Shown here one piece after another: positions 1 through 7,767 of a stretch of DNA of 64,000 nucleotides. Under the pieces are notes generated by a model. It was given only the letters and a program-made list of their open reading frames with translations. It was not told the origin of the DNA and did no database searches. The position numbers and the translations under genes are program-made. The DNA comes from Huiozyma naganishii CBS 8797. Its lineage: Eukaryota > Ascomycota > Saccharomycetes > Saccharomycetales > Saccharomycetaceae. The DNA lies in contig NC_035932.1 of the NCBI RefSeq assembly GCF_000348985.1, positions 124,001 to 188,000 on the forward strand, in the 5' to 3' direction. Within the stretch, counting starts at the first letter, position 1. Each line of letters opens with the position of its first letter.

Positions 1-2
1 AA

Positions 3-206
3 CAGCACAGAAAACACACGGCTGTGCCGCTACCCTCCAAATCAAACCTCGTCAGTGGACTACCTAGTACATCTGCATCGACCCTCCTAGGGCTGGGATT
101 GAGGAGCGACCATCATAAGAGTGACAGCAACCATAGAAGCTCATCTCGGTCGTCAGGTGGGAAAGGGTTATTGGGAGGTTCGAAGTTCGGGTTCAGACAT
201 AACTGA
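3..206 (+). CDS. C-terminal end of a left-truncated gene, possibly a PKH1/PKH2-type kinase
   Basis: A reading frame is open from the first bases of the window and ends at a TGA at 204-206, so only the last 67 or so residues of a protein are present. The tail is low-complexity, rich in serine, glycine, leucine and lysine, and ends in SKFGFRHN. No domain is visible and I do not recognise the tail itself. In S. cerevisiae the gene on this side of SDD3 in this orientation is PKH2 (YOL100W), a PDK1-like sphingoid-base-responsive kinase whose C-terminus is also poorly conserved. The PKH assignment therefore rests on gene order alone. The apparent initiation at 24 would be a GTG and is not a real start. 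Confidence 0.55.
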   Translation, partial: QHRKHTAVPLPSKSNLVSGLPSTSASTLLGLGLRSDHHKSDSNHRSSSRSSGGKGLLGGSKFGFRHN

Positions 207-384
207 AACTATTCGACATTAATCTATTTTTTATCCAGTGAAATATCATATTCAATATTGTAAGTTAACGATTTTGGTAATGCGTGTTTACATTTATATA
301 TATATAAATTTATAATGAGTGTACGTTATATCAAACCAATATCCAGTAACACAATACCTCGAGGATCATCCATACGGGTGTTCG

Positions 385-3300
385 CTAATCTTCATCAGAA
401 CTGCTGACATCTTCATCCTCGTCATCCTCCAGTTCTTCTAATTCAATAGTAAACCCTTCGCCTTCTAGGAATTCTTGTATCGATTCCAACTTAGATGGAT
501 GACAACTGACAAATACGACACTTTTCTCGGAATCGAATAGGTTGATCAGATACTGTTTCATTACGCGTTGTAGATCTTCAACAGTAACCTCTGAAAGTCT
601 CCTTAGGTAATCCTCCGTGAATTTAGTGCCCCTCTCTAAGATAAACTCGTCAATGAACTTGCTGATACCAGTGGCAAGGTAACCGTTCTCTATAGATGCG
701 ATTGTGTTGATAATCGAACTCAAGGCACCCATGATTAGTTGGCGATCGAATGCCTCAACACCATTGGCGAAGTTTTCGACTGTAGCTCTCCCTGTTTCGT
801 AACATTTGATGACATCTGCCCCACGGTAGACGCTGAACTCCCAGGTGTTGATCTCTGGCTTCTTGATCATGTTGGCACCATACGCCAAACCGGAGCCACG
901 GATACCGTTCCAGAATGGCCCCTCGACGCACTGCAAATATTCGGACGCCAGGGAGACAGCAGCATAATCTGGATGGTAGTAGTCCAGATCAAAAGGCACT
1001 TTGGTGACTGTTTTCATGTACGAAGATTCTGAACCAGGTGTGGTAATAATGAAAGCCCTTTGTGATGGATTTTTGCATATATCCGAGATAGAATTCAAGG
1101 GTTTAGGAGTTACGGGGATACGAGTCAAATGTTGTTCTTCCGTAGTGCCGATCTGCTTGATTAATGGTCCCCATGCTGTGTACAACTCACTTTTAATTTT
1201 TTCCATATCACCTAAGACCAACAAATGGAATTTATCAAACTGGCGCCTTAAATGACTTCTCATCGTTTCAAGCTTTGGTAGGATACAGTTTTCAAATTTG
1301 CCATCTTTGATGTCGTCTAAAATCTGCTTCAGCGTGTCTTCAACAAACAGAGGGTCAGCAGACTTCTGGATGCTTCTTTCTGTGAACAAATTTCTGTTGG
1401 TGATCGATTGCAACATGACATCCCCTTCTCTCTTCAATTCAACAATGGAGTTTAAGTAATTTTCTAGCAAAACGCTAACACGAGTTTCATCGAAGTGCAT
1501 GTCAAACAGCACGTGCTTGACCCAGTCGACCGCCTGAGAATATTCCTCGCACTTGCATCTAACTCTAATATCGATCAGATCAGGAAATGTGCCTTGCACA
1601 CCGAGAGAGATTTGTGCATCCACCGTCTCCGAGTTCAATTTCGACACAACATCTTCAAAGGGTAAAATTTCGCCATTATCCAACAACATAGGCATTGAAA
1701 ACAGTCTATCAAAGACATGGAAAAATGGAAGTAGTGTCTCATCTTTGATAACTGCTGTATTCAAAATACAATGAAACTCGATGAACTGTGCGTGGAAGTG
1801 TTCCAAATGAATAAACATGGGGAAATCTTGCGGTTTCATAGTAATGAGTTCTTTGGTCAAGTTATCGTTTGTGTCATTAAACTGGTATTCTGGCAAAGGT
1901 GTTACACTTTTAGTCTTGGTAAAGTTCACACAGGTGGTTGGATTCTCTATTTCAAAACCTGTCAATATACTCTTTGGAATCTTGATGTCATTGTGCAATT
2001 TGGCATTAGTCAAAAGATCCAAAATCTTTTTCCTTTCCTCAGGAGTAAGTTTGTTCTCCCTCTCCTTCAACAAAAGCTCATTGTCCTTCTCAATTTGTTC
2101 ATAGAGAGTTGCACTTGGTCTTCCAACAACGATATGCGGTTTGTTTGCAATAAATACACGGTCCAACAAAGCCTGCCATTGGTCCACATTCCAATCCATG
2201 AGAAGTGTATAGTCGCTCAACGTTGCCACAGAGGCTCTCAAAGAGCTTCCGTCGTTGTTACCGTACAGAAAATCAGTGATACAAGTATTCAAAATGGTAT
2301 TTTCCGGAGCCTTTTCGCTTCTGATAATGTACTCCCATTTGGCGGTATCTATGACTTGTTTCATTCTTGTCAGGTCAATTTGGTGCGACGCGAGGATCTC
2401 GAGCAATTTTAATTTGGCCTCTTCCAAGCTGTCTGTGGGGACACCGCGCATGGAGATGTTTACAATTGTGCGCATATAATCGTCAGTCCAGTATTCGACG
2501 CTTGTCGCTAGTGGGTCATCAATTTCTACCAACTGTTTGGTGAACGGCGCCACGGCTGTTTCCGTGAAATACTCCATTAAAATCGTGACGGCCAGGTCAT
2601 TCACGTAGTCAAAGTAGGATTCCCCAATCCAAGTAAGCATGACCTCACCTTGTGATTCGTCTAGTTCTGGGAACTCAACGGAGGTCTCTTGTAACGTGGT
2701 GTTCGATGCTGGGATCTGGGACAGCGGTGTGTCTATAAATGGTCTACGTCTTTGCTCGTCCACTTTTGCAGTCAAAGTGTCGTCCCATTGTTGAACGATA
2801 TTCAGTAGTTCCTGTGAATCCAAATTCCCAGTGATGATTAGACACAGGTTATCGGATGAGTACATGTCTTTATGGAACTGTCTAATCTGTTCGTTGGTTA
2901 GGTCACGCAATTGGTGGGTGAGCCCACCTGTTTCACTTCTGTACCCACTGCCATTTGGGTGCACCAGTCTTTGCATGGCCAAGTTGGTAATAAACCAACT
3001 TTGGTTTTCTATGGCGTCCATCTCACTGTAGACAACACCTTTGTCGGACAAGTTCTCCGGGTCGATGTGGTGCACCTCAGTGACGCAGGCGTCGTCTGTC
3101 AGCGTCGGGAATAGCACATGGTCGAGGTACACGGGGAGCAATTTGGCAAATCCTTCCCACCCAGCGGTCGTGAGTGAGTACGCCGTGTGGTCCGTAGCTG
3201 TCCATGCGTTAGTAGAGGACATGCACAGATTACCTGCTGTGTCGAGAAGACCCTTGTACGGGTACTGTTTGGACCCCATGAACACAAGGTGCTCCAGCGT

Positions 3301-3528
3301 GTGTGGTGCACCTGAATCATTGGGACACTCTGTAGCCAATGCAAAATAGCCTTGCACCAGAGGCGATGACTTGTAATCTATATGGATCAATTGCAACCCA
3401 GTTCTCTTTGAAACCCACTTAGTGAGCTTACAGTCCGGGACGTAGTCGACCGGGAATGAGATGACCTCTGAAAACATCTTTGATGTGTGTTGCTGCAGAC
3501 CTCGCTTCAACGAAAGGATCTTGTTCAT
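385..3528 (-). CDS. SDD3: M16-family zinc metalloprotease, orthologue of SDD3 (YOL098C)
   Basis: The 1047-residue protein carries the inverted zinc-binding motif HTLEH at residues 76-80, the hallmark of M16 pitrilysin/insulysin-type peptidases (HxxEH: two histidine ligands and the catalytic glutamate). The flanking text (LVFMGSKQYPYKG, LDTAGN, NAWTATDHTAY) matches what I know of S. cerevisiae YOL098C, of about 1037 residues. The family fold is four homologous domains in two halves, and only the N-terminal half carries zinc ligands, as here. The C-terminus is strongly acidic (ELEDDEDEDVSSSDED), which is not part of the catalytic fold. The cellular substrate is not known. The start could be Met1 or Met18 (MFSEVISFP); I keep Met1. 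It lies 3' of snR58 on the same strand, 175 bases away. Confidence 0.93.
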   Translation of the reverse strand: MNKILSLKRGLQQHTSKMFSEVISFPVDYVPDCKLTKWVSKRTGLQLIHIDYKSSPLVQGYFALATECPNDSGAPHTLEHLVFMGSKQYPYKGLLDTAGNLCMSSTNAWTATDHTAYSLTTAGWEGFAKLLPVYLDHVLFPTLTDDACVTEVHHIDPENLSDKGVVYSEMDAIENQSWFITNLAMQRLVHPNGSGYRSETGGLTHQLRDLTNEQIRQFHKDMYSSDNLCLIITGNLDSQELLNIVQQWDDTLTAKVDEQRRRPFIDTPLSQIPASNTTLQETSVEFPELDESQGEVMLTWIGESYFDYVNDLAVTILMEYFTETAVAPFTKQLVEIDDPLATSVEYWTDDYMRTIVNISMRGVPTDSLEEAKLKLLEILASHQIDLTRMKQVIDTAKWEYIIRSEKAPENTILNTCITDFLYGNNDGSSLRASVATLSDYTLLMDWNVDQWQALLDRVFIANKPHIVVGRPSATLYEQIEKDNELLLKERENKLTPEERKKILDLLTNAKLHNDIKIPKSILTGFEIENPTTCVNFTKTKSVTPLPEYQFNDTNDNLTKELITMKPQDFPMFIHLEHFHAQFIEFHCILNTAVIKDETLLPFFHVFDRLFSMPMLLDNGEILPFEDVVSKLNSETVDAQISLGVQGTFPDLIDIRVRCKCEEYSQAVDWVKHVLFDMHFDETRVSVLLENYLNSIVELKREGDVMLQSITNRNLFTERSIQKSADPLFVEDTLKQILDDIKDGKFENCILPKLETMRSHLRRQFDKFHLLVLGDMEKIKSELYTAWGPLIKQIGTTEEQHLTRIPVTPKPLNSISDICKNPSQRAFIITTPGSESSYMKTVTKVPFDLDYYHPDYAAVSLASEYLQCVEGPFWNGIRGSGLAYGANMIKKPEINTWEFSVYRGADVIKCYETGRATVENFANGVEAFDRQLIMGALSSIINTIASIENGYLATGISKFIDEFILERGTKFTEDYLRRLSEVTVEDLQRVMKQYLINLFDSEKSVVFVSCHPSKLESIQEFLEGEGFTIELEELEDDEDEDVSSSDED

Positions 3529-3702
3529 CCACGCTGCACAGCCATATCGAACAAGTACAGTCTCTCATCTGTATCTTTTTCATCTTTTCACCATACAAAT
3601 ATTCCATACTTATAGAGAGAGAGCGAAAACTTTTCACTGTTGTACCAAGAAGAATGGGTGGGCTTACAAGTAGGTACAAGACAAGAGGAGGTTGCAAAGA
3701 GG

Positions 3703-3798
3703 TCAGATATCTTGTACGGTTATCTTCCTGAAGGGGAGGTCTAATTCCCCTCATTCAGAAGTCTAACGTCTGAAAAATTTCGTAATTTATATCATCAT
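3703..3798 (-). ncRNA. snR58: C/D box snoRNA snR58, guide for 25S rRNA C663 methylation
   Basis: On the minus strand a perfect box C (ATGATGA, 3798 to 3792) is followed 33 nt later by CTGA (3758 to 3755, box D') and by a second CTGA (3706 to 3703, box D). Directly upstream of D' is the 12-mer AGACGTTAGACT (3771 to 3760), the exact complement of 25S rRNA AGUCUAACGUCU. The nucleotide five upstream of D' is the G at 3763, pairing with the C of AGUC. Counting from my recollection of the rRNA, that is C663, the known target of yeast snR58. The box C to box D span of about 96 nt fits the S. cerevisiae RNA, which lies in this same neighbourhood. Between D' and D is a hairpin (GGGG/CCCC stem). I see no good terminal stem, so the true ends may lie a few bases outside the coordinates given. 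Confidence 0.82.
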
Positions 3799-3991
3799 GC
3801 TAACAATTGCGCAGCTACATAAACACACACGCACACAATCGCAGGCAGTGTTCTCACCGATCTACCATTGTGTGTGTTGCTGGTATGTCTTCTACCAGAC
3901 CAATTCGACAGAACTGTCAGCTTCAATGGTAACTGTAAAGAGCGTAAGTGACAGACGATGCGCCAAAAATAATATATAAAAAAATCAAAAT

Positions 3992-4115
3992 CCGGGTAAT
4001 AGTTTAGGGCTTTTACAACTGTTTTTTAAAAGTTAGGGCTTTAAACTTACTTTTCTCTCCGGGTAACACTTTAGGGTTTGTTACCTGGGTATTTCCTCTT
4101 TCAGCCAAGCCCTAA
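3992..4115. promoter_or_regulatory. Cluster of two Reb1-like and four Tbf1-like sites
   Basis: Within 124 bp there are two CCGGGTAA elements (3992-3999 and 4059-4066; Reb1 consensus CGGGTAA) and four TTAGGG[C/T]TT elements (4004-4012, 4033-4041, 4071-4079 on plus; 4107-4115 on minus; Tbf1-type). Tbf1 is known to drive snoRNA genes in S. cerevisiae and other yeasts, so the cluster fits the promoter of snR58, which is transcribed leftwards. An A/T-rich TATA-like stretch lies at 3970-3980 on the snR58 side. The cluster could also serve RIB3 to the right, as a shared divergent promoter. Binding is inferred from motifs only. Confidence 0.75.
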
Positions 4116-4304
4116 TTGGAGATAAGAAAAGCATAAAAGATAGGGGATTTCTGTTATCTCCGCTGTGCCTATGAAATTTTATGTAATCAGATATTTATTT
4201 CTTTTTTTTTTCTTCATTTTGCAGAATTTCAATTGATACTATGAGTAAGCAGTAATGCTTGTACAGATGGTAGTTGATATAAGCAAGTTAGAACTCGCTA
4301 CACT

Positions 4305-4324
4305 ACACACACACACACACACAC
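4305..4324. repeat. (AC)10 dinucleotide microsatellite in the RIB3 leader
   Basis: Ten uninterrupted AC units lie 30 bp upstream of the RIB3 start codon, probably within the 5' untranslated region or just before it. It is an ordinary length-variable repeat. Confidence 0.9.
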
Positions 4325-4354
4325 TAACGCGGACCACCAAGACGAAAAACCAAG

Positions 4355-4993
4355 ATGACCAACAGTAATTTCATGCCAATTGAAGAGGTGATCCCTCATT
4401 TCAAGCAGAACAAGTTTGTCATAGTGATGGATGACGACAGCCGTGAAAACGAGGGCGACTTGATCTGTGCCGCTGCTAACATCACTGCAAAGGAAATGGC
4501 ATTTCTAGTGCGCTACTCGTCAGGGTACGTGTGTGCCCCGATGAGCAACGAATTGGCTGACCATTTGGACTTGCCCCTGCTAAGACAGAGCGTGAAGTGC
4601 GTTTCCAACGCGGATGACAGACATGGGACCGCATACACTATTACCGTGGATGTCGCCGAGGGGACCACCACTGGTATTTCTGCACACGACAGGGCTCTCA
4701 CTTGCAAATCGTTGAGTACCCCTGGTGCCAAGGCCACGGATTTTTTGAAACCGGGCCACATCTGCCCACTAAGAGCAGCGGACAACGGTGTTTTGGAGAG
4801 AAGGGGCCACACAGAGGCCTCTGTAGACTTGTGTAAGCTTGCGGGCTTGCCACCAGTGGGTGTGATTGGTGAATTGGTCAAGGACTCTGACGGGTCAATG
4901 ATGAGGTTGGCAGACTGTGTCGAATTCGGGAAGGAGCACGGTATCCCGCTAATCTCCATCGAGGAATTGGCAGAATACTTGAAGAGCCATTAA
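4355..4993 (+). CDS. RIB3: 3,4-dihydroxy-2-butanone 4-phosphate synthase
   Basis: The 212-residue protein converts ribulose 5-phosphate to 3,4-dihydroxy-2-butanone 4-phosphate plus formate, which supplies the xylene carbons of riboflavin. Family hallmarks are present: the acidic substrate and Mg-binding loop DDDSRENEGDL (about residues 26-36), HGTAYT, and the RRGHTEASVDL segment that carries the catalytic histidine and glutamate. Length matches the monofunctional yeast enzyme of about 208 residues; no GTP cyclohydrolase II domain is fused. In S. cerevisiae RIB3 is YDR487C on chromosome IV, close to PKH1, i.e. on the sister track of this block. Its place here, between SDD3 and WRS1, is therefore informative about gene loss after genome duplication. 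It is divergent from snR58 and shares the Reb1/Tbf1-rich intergenic region. Confidence 0.96.
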   Translation: MTNSNFMPIEEVIPHFKQNKFVIVMDDDSRENEGDLICAAANITAKEMAFLVRYSSGYVCAPMSNELADHLDLPLLRQSVKCVSNADDRHGTAYTITVDVAEGTTTGISAHDRALTCKSLSTPGAKATDFLKPGHICPLRAADNGVLERRGHTEASVDLCKLAGLPPVGVIGELVKDSDGSMMRLADCVEFGKEHGIPLISIEELAEYLKSH

Positions 4994-5157
4994 ACTAGCT
5001 CTTTCTCCTGTCTAATCGTATTTGTATCATAGTATATAAATGATTGCCAGCTCTACTCAGCGTGGATCACCCCTCCACCCTTCTTTCTATACATAGTCAC
5101 TATTTAATGAATGAATGATCGTGTTCTGTCATTTGGTAACTTTCACTTAAAAAGACC

Positions 5158-6477
5158 TTATTTTTTGCCCTTACTCTTCGTCTTTGGCTCTCTCTTCTTG
5201 GGGGCAACTAGTCTTTCCTTCTTTCCCCAAACTAGTTTGTGTGGTTTCATGAAACTAGCAACCAAGTCGTCGTCGATGGTGTTCCTGCGCTCTTGGAACC
5301 CCTTGACAAACTCTTGTAGCACTTCAATGCACAGTTTCTTCATCTCGCCGGACAGCAATTCACCCGTCTTGTATTTTTCGTAGCAGTCTTTCAACAAGGC
5401 GTCGTCGTCTTTGAAAAACTTCAAGTATTGGTACGCAATATCAATATCTGGGTTACCACCCAGTTTCCTGTGCAAGTCAATGGACATCTGACCACCACTG
5501 AAGGCGTACTTGTTGATCTTCTTTTGGATCTGTTTTGCTGTATCCGTCAAAAAGATGGCAGAGGTGTCATCGGACGCAGACATCTTGGTCGACGAGCCTT
5601 GCAACGCGGGGAAAAACTTCGAGTGTAATAGAGCAGGCTTGGCGTACCTCAACTTCTCAGCTACATCCCTACAGACTCTAAAGTAAGGGTCTTGGTCGAT
5701 CGCGCAAGGAATCAAACACTGAGTTTTTTCTGGAAGGTCCAAGATACCTGGGAAAGAGCTTGGGAATGAGGAAGCAATTTGAATCGATGCAAAATGAAAT
5801 TTACCGATACAGTCAGAATCGGTAAACCCAAACACAGCTTTAGCAGTGGACCCTGTTATTTGTCTCGAGATACGAACAACCGTTTCGTAAAATCCACCGC
5901 CCATATATTCCAAATCAGAGAAAATAAACGTGTTTTCAGGATTGAACCCAACAGCAATGATATCTTTCGCGTTGTCCTTAGAGAATTTTTTGACATCTTG
6001 GATTGTTAATTTATGCTTGAACAAGAACTTTTCATCGTCAGTCAATTCGATCACCAGGGGAACGTCAAAAACGTCCTGTAGCCATTTCGTAAAGATAAAG
6101 GGAATCATGTGACCCATGTGCATGGAGTCACTGGATGGACCTCTCCCAGTGTACAAGAAGAAAGGTTCCCCGTGTTCGTACAGATCCAAGATCTTGTTGA
6201 AATCACGTTCCGAGAAGAAGTAACCCTTACGTAAGAAGTGGTGTGGCTCATGACCAGTCACCTCGGTGAATCTCTTTAGTGTCTCTTCGCCCACAGCCTT
6301 AGTACCGAATTGCGTAATCAGCTTGTCGTAATCAATGGCTTGTGCATTCCCACTGTCGTCTACAGCACCTTCAACGTTCCATGGGGTCACAACCTGGTCC
6401 TTTTCGGTTTTCGAGGGATCGGCTCCCAACTGCGCTACCTGTTCCGCAACTTTGTCCACCTGGTCTTCTGTGCTCAT
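5158..6477 (-). CDS. WRS1: Cytoplasmic tryptophanyl-tRNA synthetase
   Basis: The 439-residue class I aminoacyl-tRNA synthetase joins tryptophan to tRNA-Trp in the cytosol. The HIGH-type signature is HMGH within the stretch PSSDSMHMGHM (about residues 115-125), and the KMSKS loop appears as KMSAS (STKMSASDDTSA, near residue 298), the form typical of eukaryotic TrpRS. The lysine-rich C-terminus (KKREPKTKSKGKK) and an acidic, non-conserved first 25 residues are usual for the yeast enzyme (about 432 residues). Orthologue of YOL097C by order: it sits between RIB3 and COQ3. RIB3 and WRS1 converge with about 160 bp between their stop codons. Confidence 0.97.
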   Translation of the reverse strand: MSTEDQVDKVAEQVAQLGADPSKTEKDQVVTPWNVEGAVDDSGNAQAIDYDKLITQFGTKAVGEETLKRFTEVTGHEPHHFLRKGYFFSERDFNKILDLYEHGEPFFLYTGRGPSSDSMHMGHMIPFIFTKWLQDVFDVPLVIELTDDEKFLFKHKLTIQDVKKFSKDNAKDIIAVGFNPENTFIFSDLEYMGGGFYETVVRISRQITGSTAKAVFGFTDSDCIGKFHFASIQIASSFPSSFPGILDLPEKTQCLIPCAIDQDPYFRVCRDVAEKLRYAKPALLHSKFFPALQGSSTKMSASDDTSAIFLTDTAKQIQKKINKYAFSGGQMSIDLHRKLGGNPDIDIAYQYLKFFKDDDALLKDCYEKYKTGELLSGEMKKLCIEVLQEFVKGFQERRNTIDDDLVASFMKPHKLVWGKKERLVAPKKREPKTKSKGKK

Positions 6478-6647
6478 CGTCTACACACTGTCGTAACTAT
6501 CTTCCAAAACTTGAGATAGCTATTAGAGAGACGCTCATCAATAAGCAACTGTGAAAGCAAAACAAAGAAAGAAAGAAAATTTTTCGTTCTTTCTTAAATT
6601 TAAAACTTAGCAATTTTATGTGTTACAATATCGAGTTTCAAGCAACA

Positions 6648-7589
6648 TCAGTGCAGTTTTTGTATTGCCATGATGTAGTTCCCCACGGATGTGCAGTCAT
6701 GTTCGACCCAGCCATTCATCGGGACAAACATGGTACCCTTGAGATCGAGGATTTTAAATTCTTTCGCGTGTTTTTTGTTAAACCATTCGACCACTTCTTG
6801 CGCCTTTATGAACTTCTTGAGTTGGTGTGTCCCCCTGGGCACAATCCCGAGGACGTTCTCGGCCACAAAAATAGTCGTGAACCAAGAGACAAACCCTCTG
6901 TTGATAGTACTTAAAAATAACACACCATCTTGGTTCAACCTATTCCAACAATGTTCCAGAATAATATCTGGTCTGCTAACGTGCTCCAGCATTTCAAAAC
7001 AGCCTACAATGTCAAACTTACCATGAACTTTATCCAGAGATTCCACCTTGTAATCCAGTTTACCATTCAACGACGGATCGGAGGATGCGTGTACTTGCGC
7101 GATTAGGATACAGTCCTCGGTCAGATCAATTCCCCGGACGTGTTTGACAAAGGGCAACCGAGCCATCGATTCAGAAAGGATACCGCCGCCGCAACCAACA
7201 TCCAGAACAGACAATTGCTTCTTCTTCAACAGATCGCTGACTTTCTGATCCCACTCTTGGTTAACTATCTTGGAAACACTCTTGGGTAAGAATTCTTGGT
7301 AGTTGTATCCGGGGATAAACGTGTCCGCATCCTCAACCGTTTCCAGCGCTCTCAGGTTCCTCTGGATGAAATCCATTCGCATCAGGTTCATCTGATGTAG
7401 CAACCTCTGCGAGCCTTCTGTATCCCACCAGCTAGGTGCCAAACTCTTGAAATGCGAAAGCTCATCACTCGATGTCCCAGCGCTGCCGTCCAGACTGGAA
7501 GCAGCTTTTAGGGAGTGGAAACGCACAGAATTCCTAGCAAGGTGTCTGTGCAATGCACCACTCACAGAAACTACCCTTGATCTCCACAT
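6648..7589 (-). CDS. COQ3: Ubiquinone biosynthesis O-methyltransferase
   Basis: This SAM-dependent methyltransferase carries out both O-methylation steps of coenzyme Q synthesis on the matrix face of the mitochondrial inner membrane. Motif I, VLDVGCGGGILSE, binds S-adenosylmethionine and lies near residue 130; the later GCFEMLEHV segment is the motif II region. The frame opens at 7637, but I choose the internal methionine at 7589 (MWRSRVVSVSG). It gives 313 residues, the same as the S. cerevisiae protein (about 312), and leaves an arginine-rich, acid-free N-terminus typical of a matrix presequence. The upstream 16 residues (MKRLVVVMVMVAV) are hydrophobic and less presequence-like, though use of Met1 cannot be excluded. 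Orthologue of YOL096C. Confidence 0.94.
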   Translation of the reverse strand: MWRSRVVSVSGALHRHLARNSVRFHSLKAASSLDGSAGTSSDELSHFKSLAPSWWDTEGSQRLLHQMNLMRMDFIQRNLRALETVEDADTFIPGYNYQEFLPKSVSKIVNQEWDQKVSDLLKKKQLSVLDVGCGGGILSESMARLPFVKHVRGIDLTEDCILIAQVHASSDPSLNGKLDYKVESLDKVHGKFDIVGCFEMLEHVSRPDIILEHCWNRLNQDGVLFLSTINRGFVSWFTTIFVAENVLGIVPRGTHQLKKFIKAQEVVEWFNKKHAKEFKILDLKGTMFVPMNGWVEHDCTSVGNYIMAIQKLH

Positions 7590-7767
7590 ATATGAATTGA
7601 CCGCCACCATTACCATCACAACTACCAATCTCTTCACGACTCTGCCTCCCCTACACTCTCTAAAGTGCTCTTGAAGGATGAATTGAGGGTCTGATTCCAG
7701 TTTACAACAGATTTTATTATTTTTTTCTGCTTTGAATGTTTCTTTACTGGCACCACACGAAATGTGT

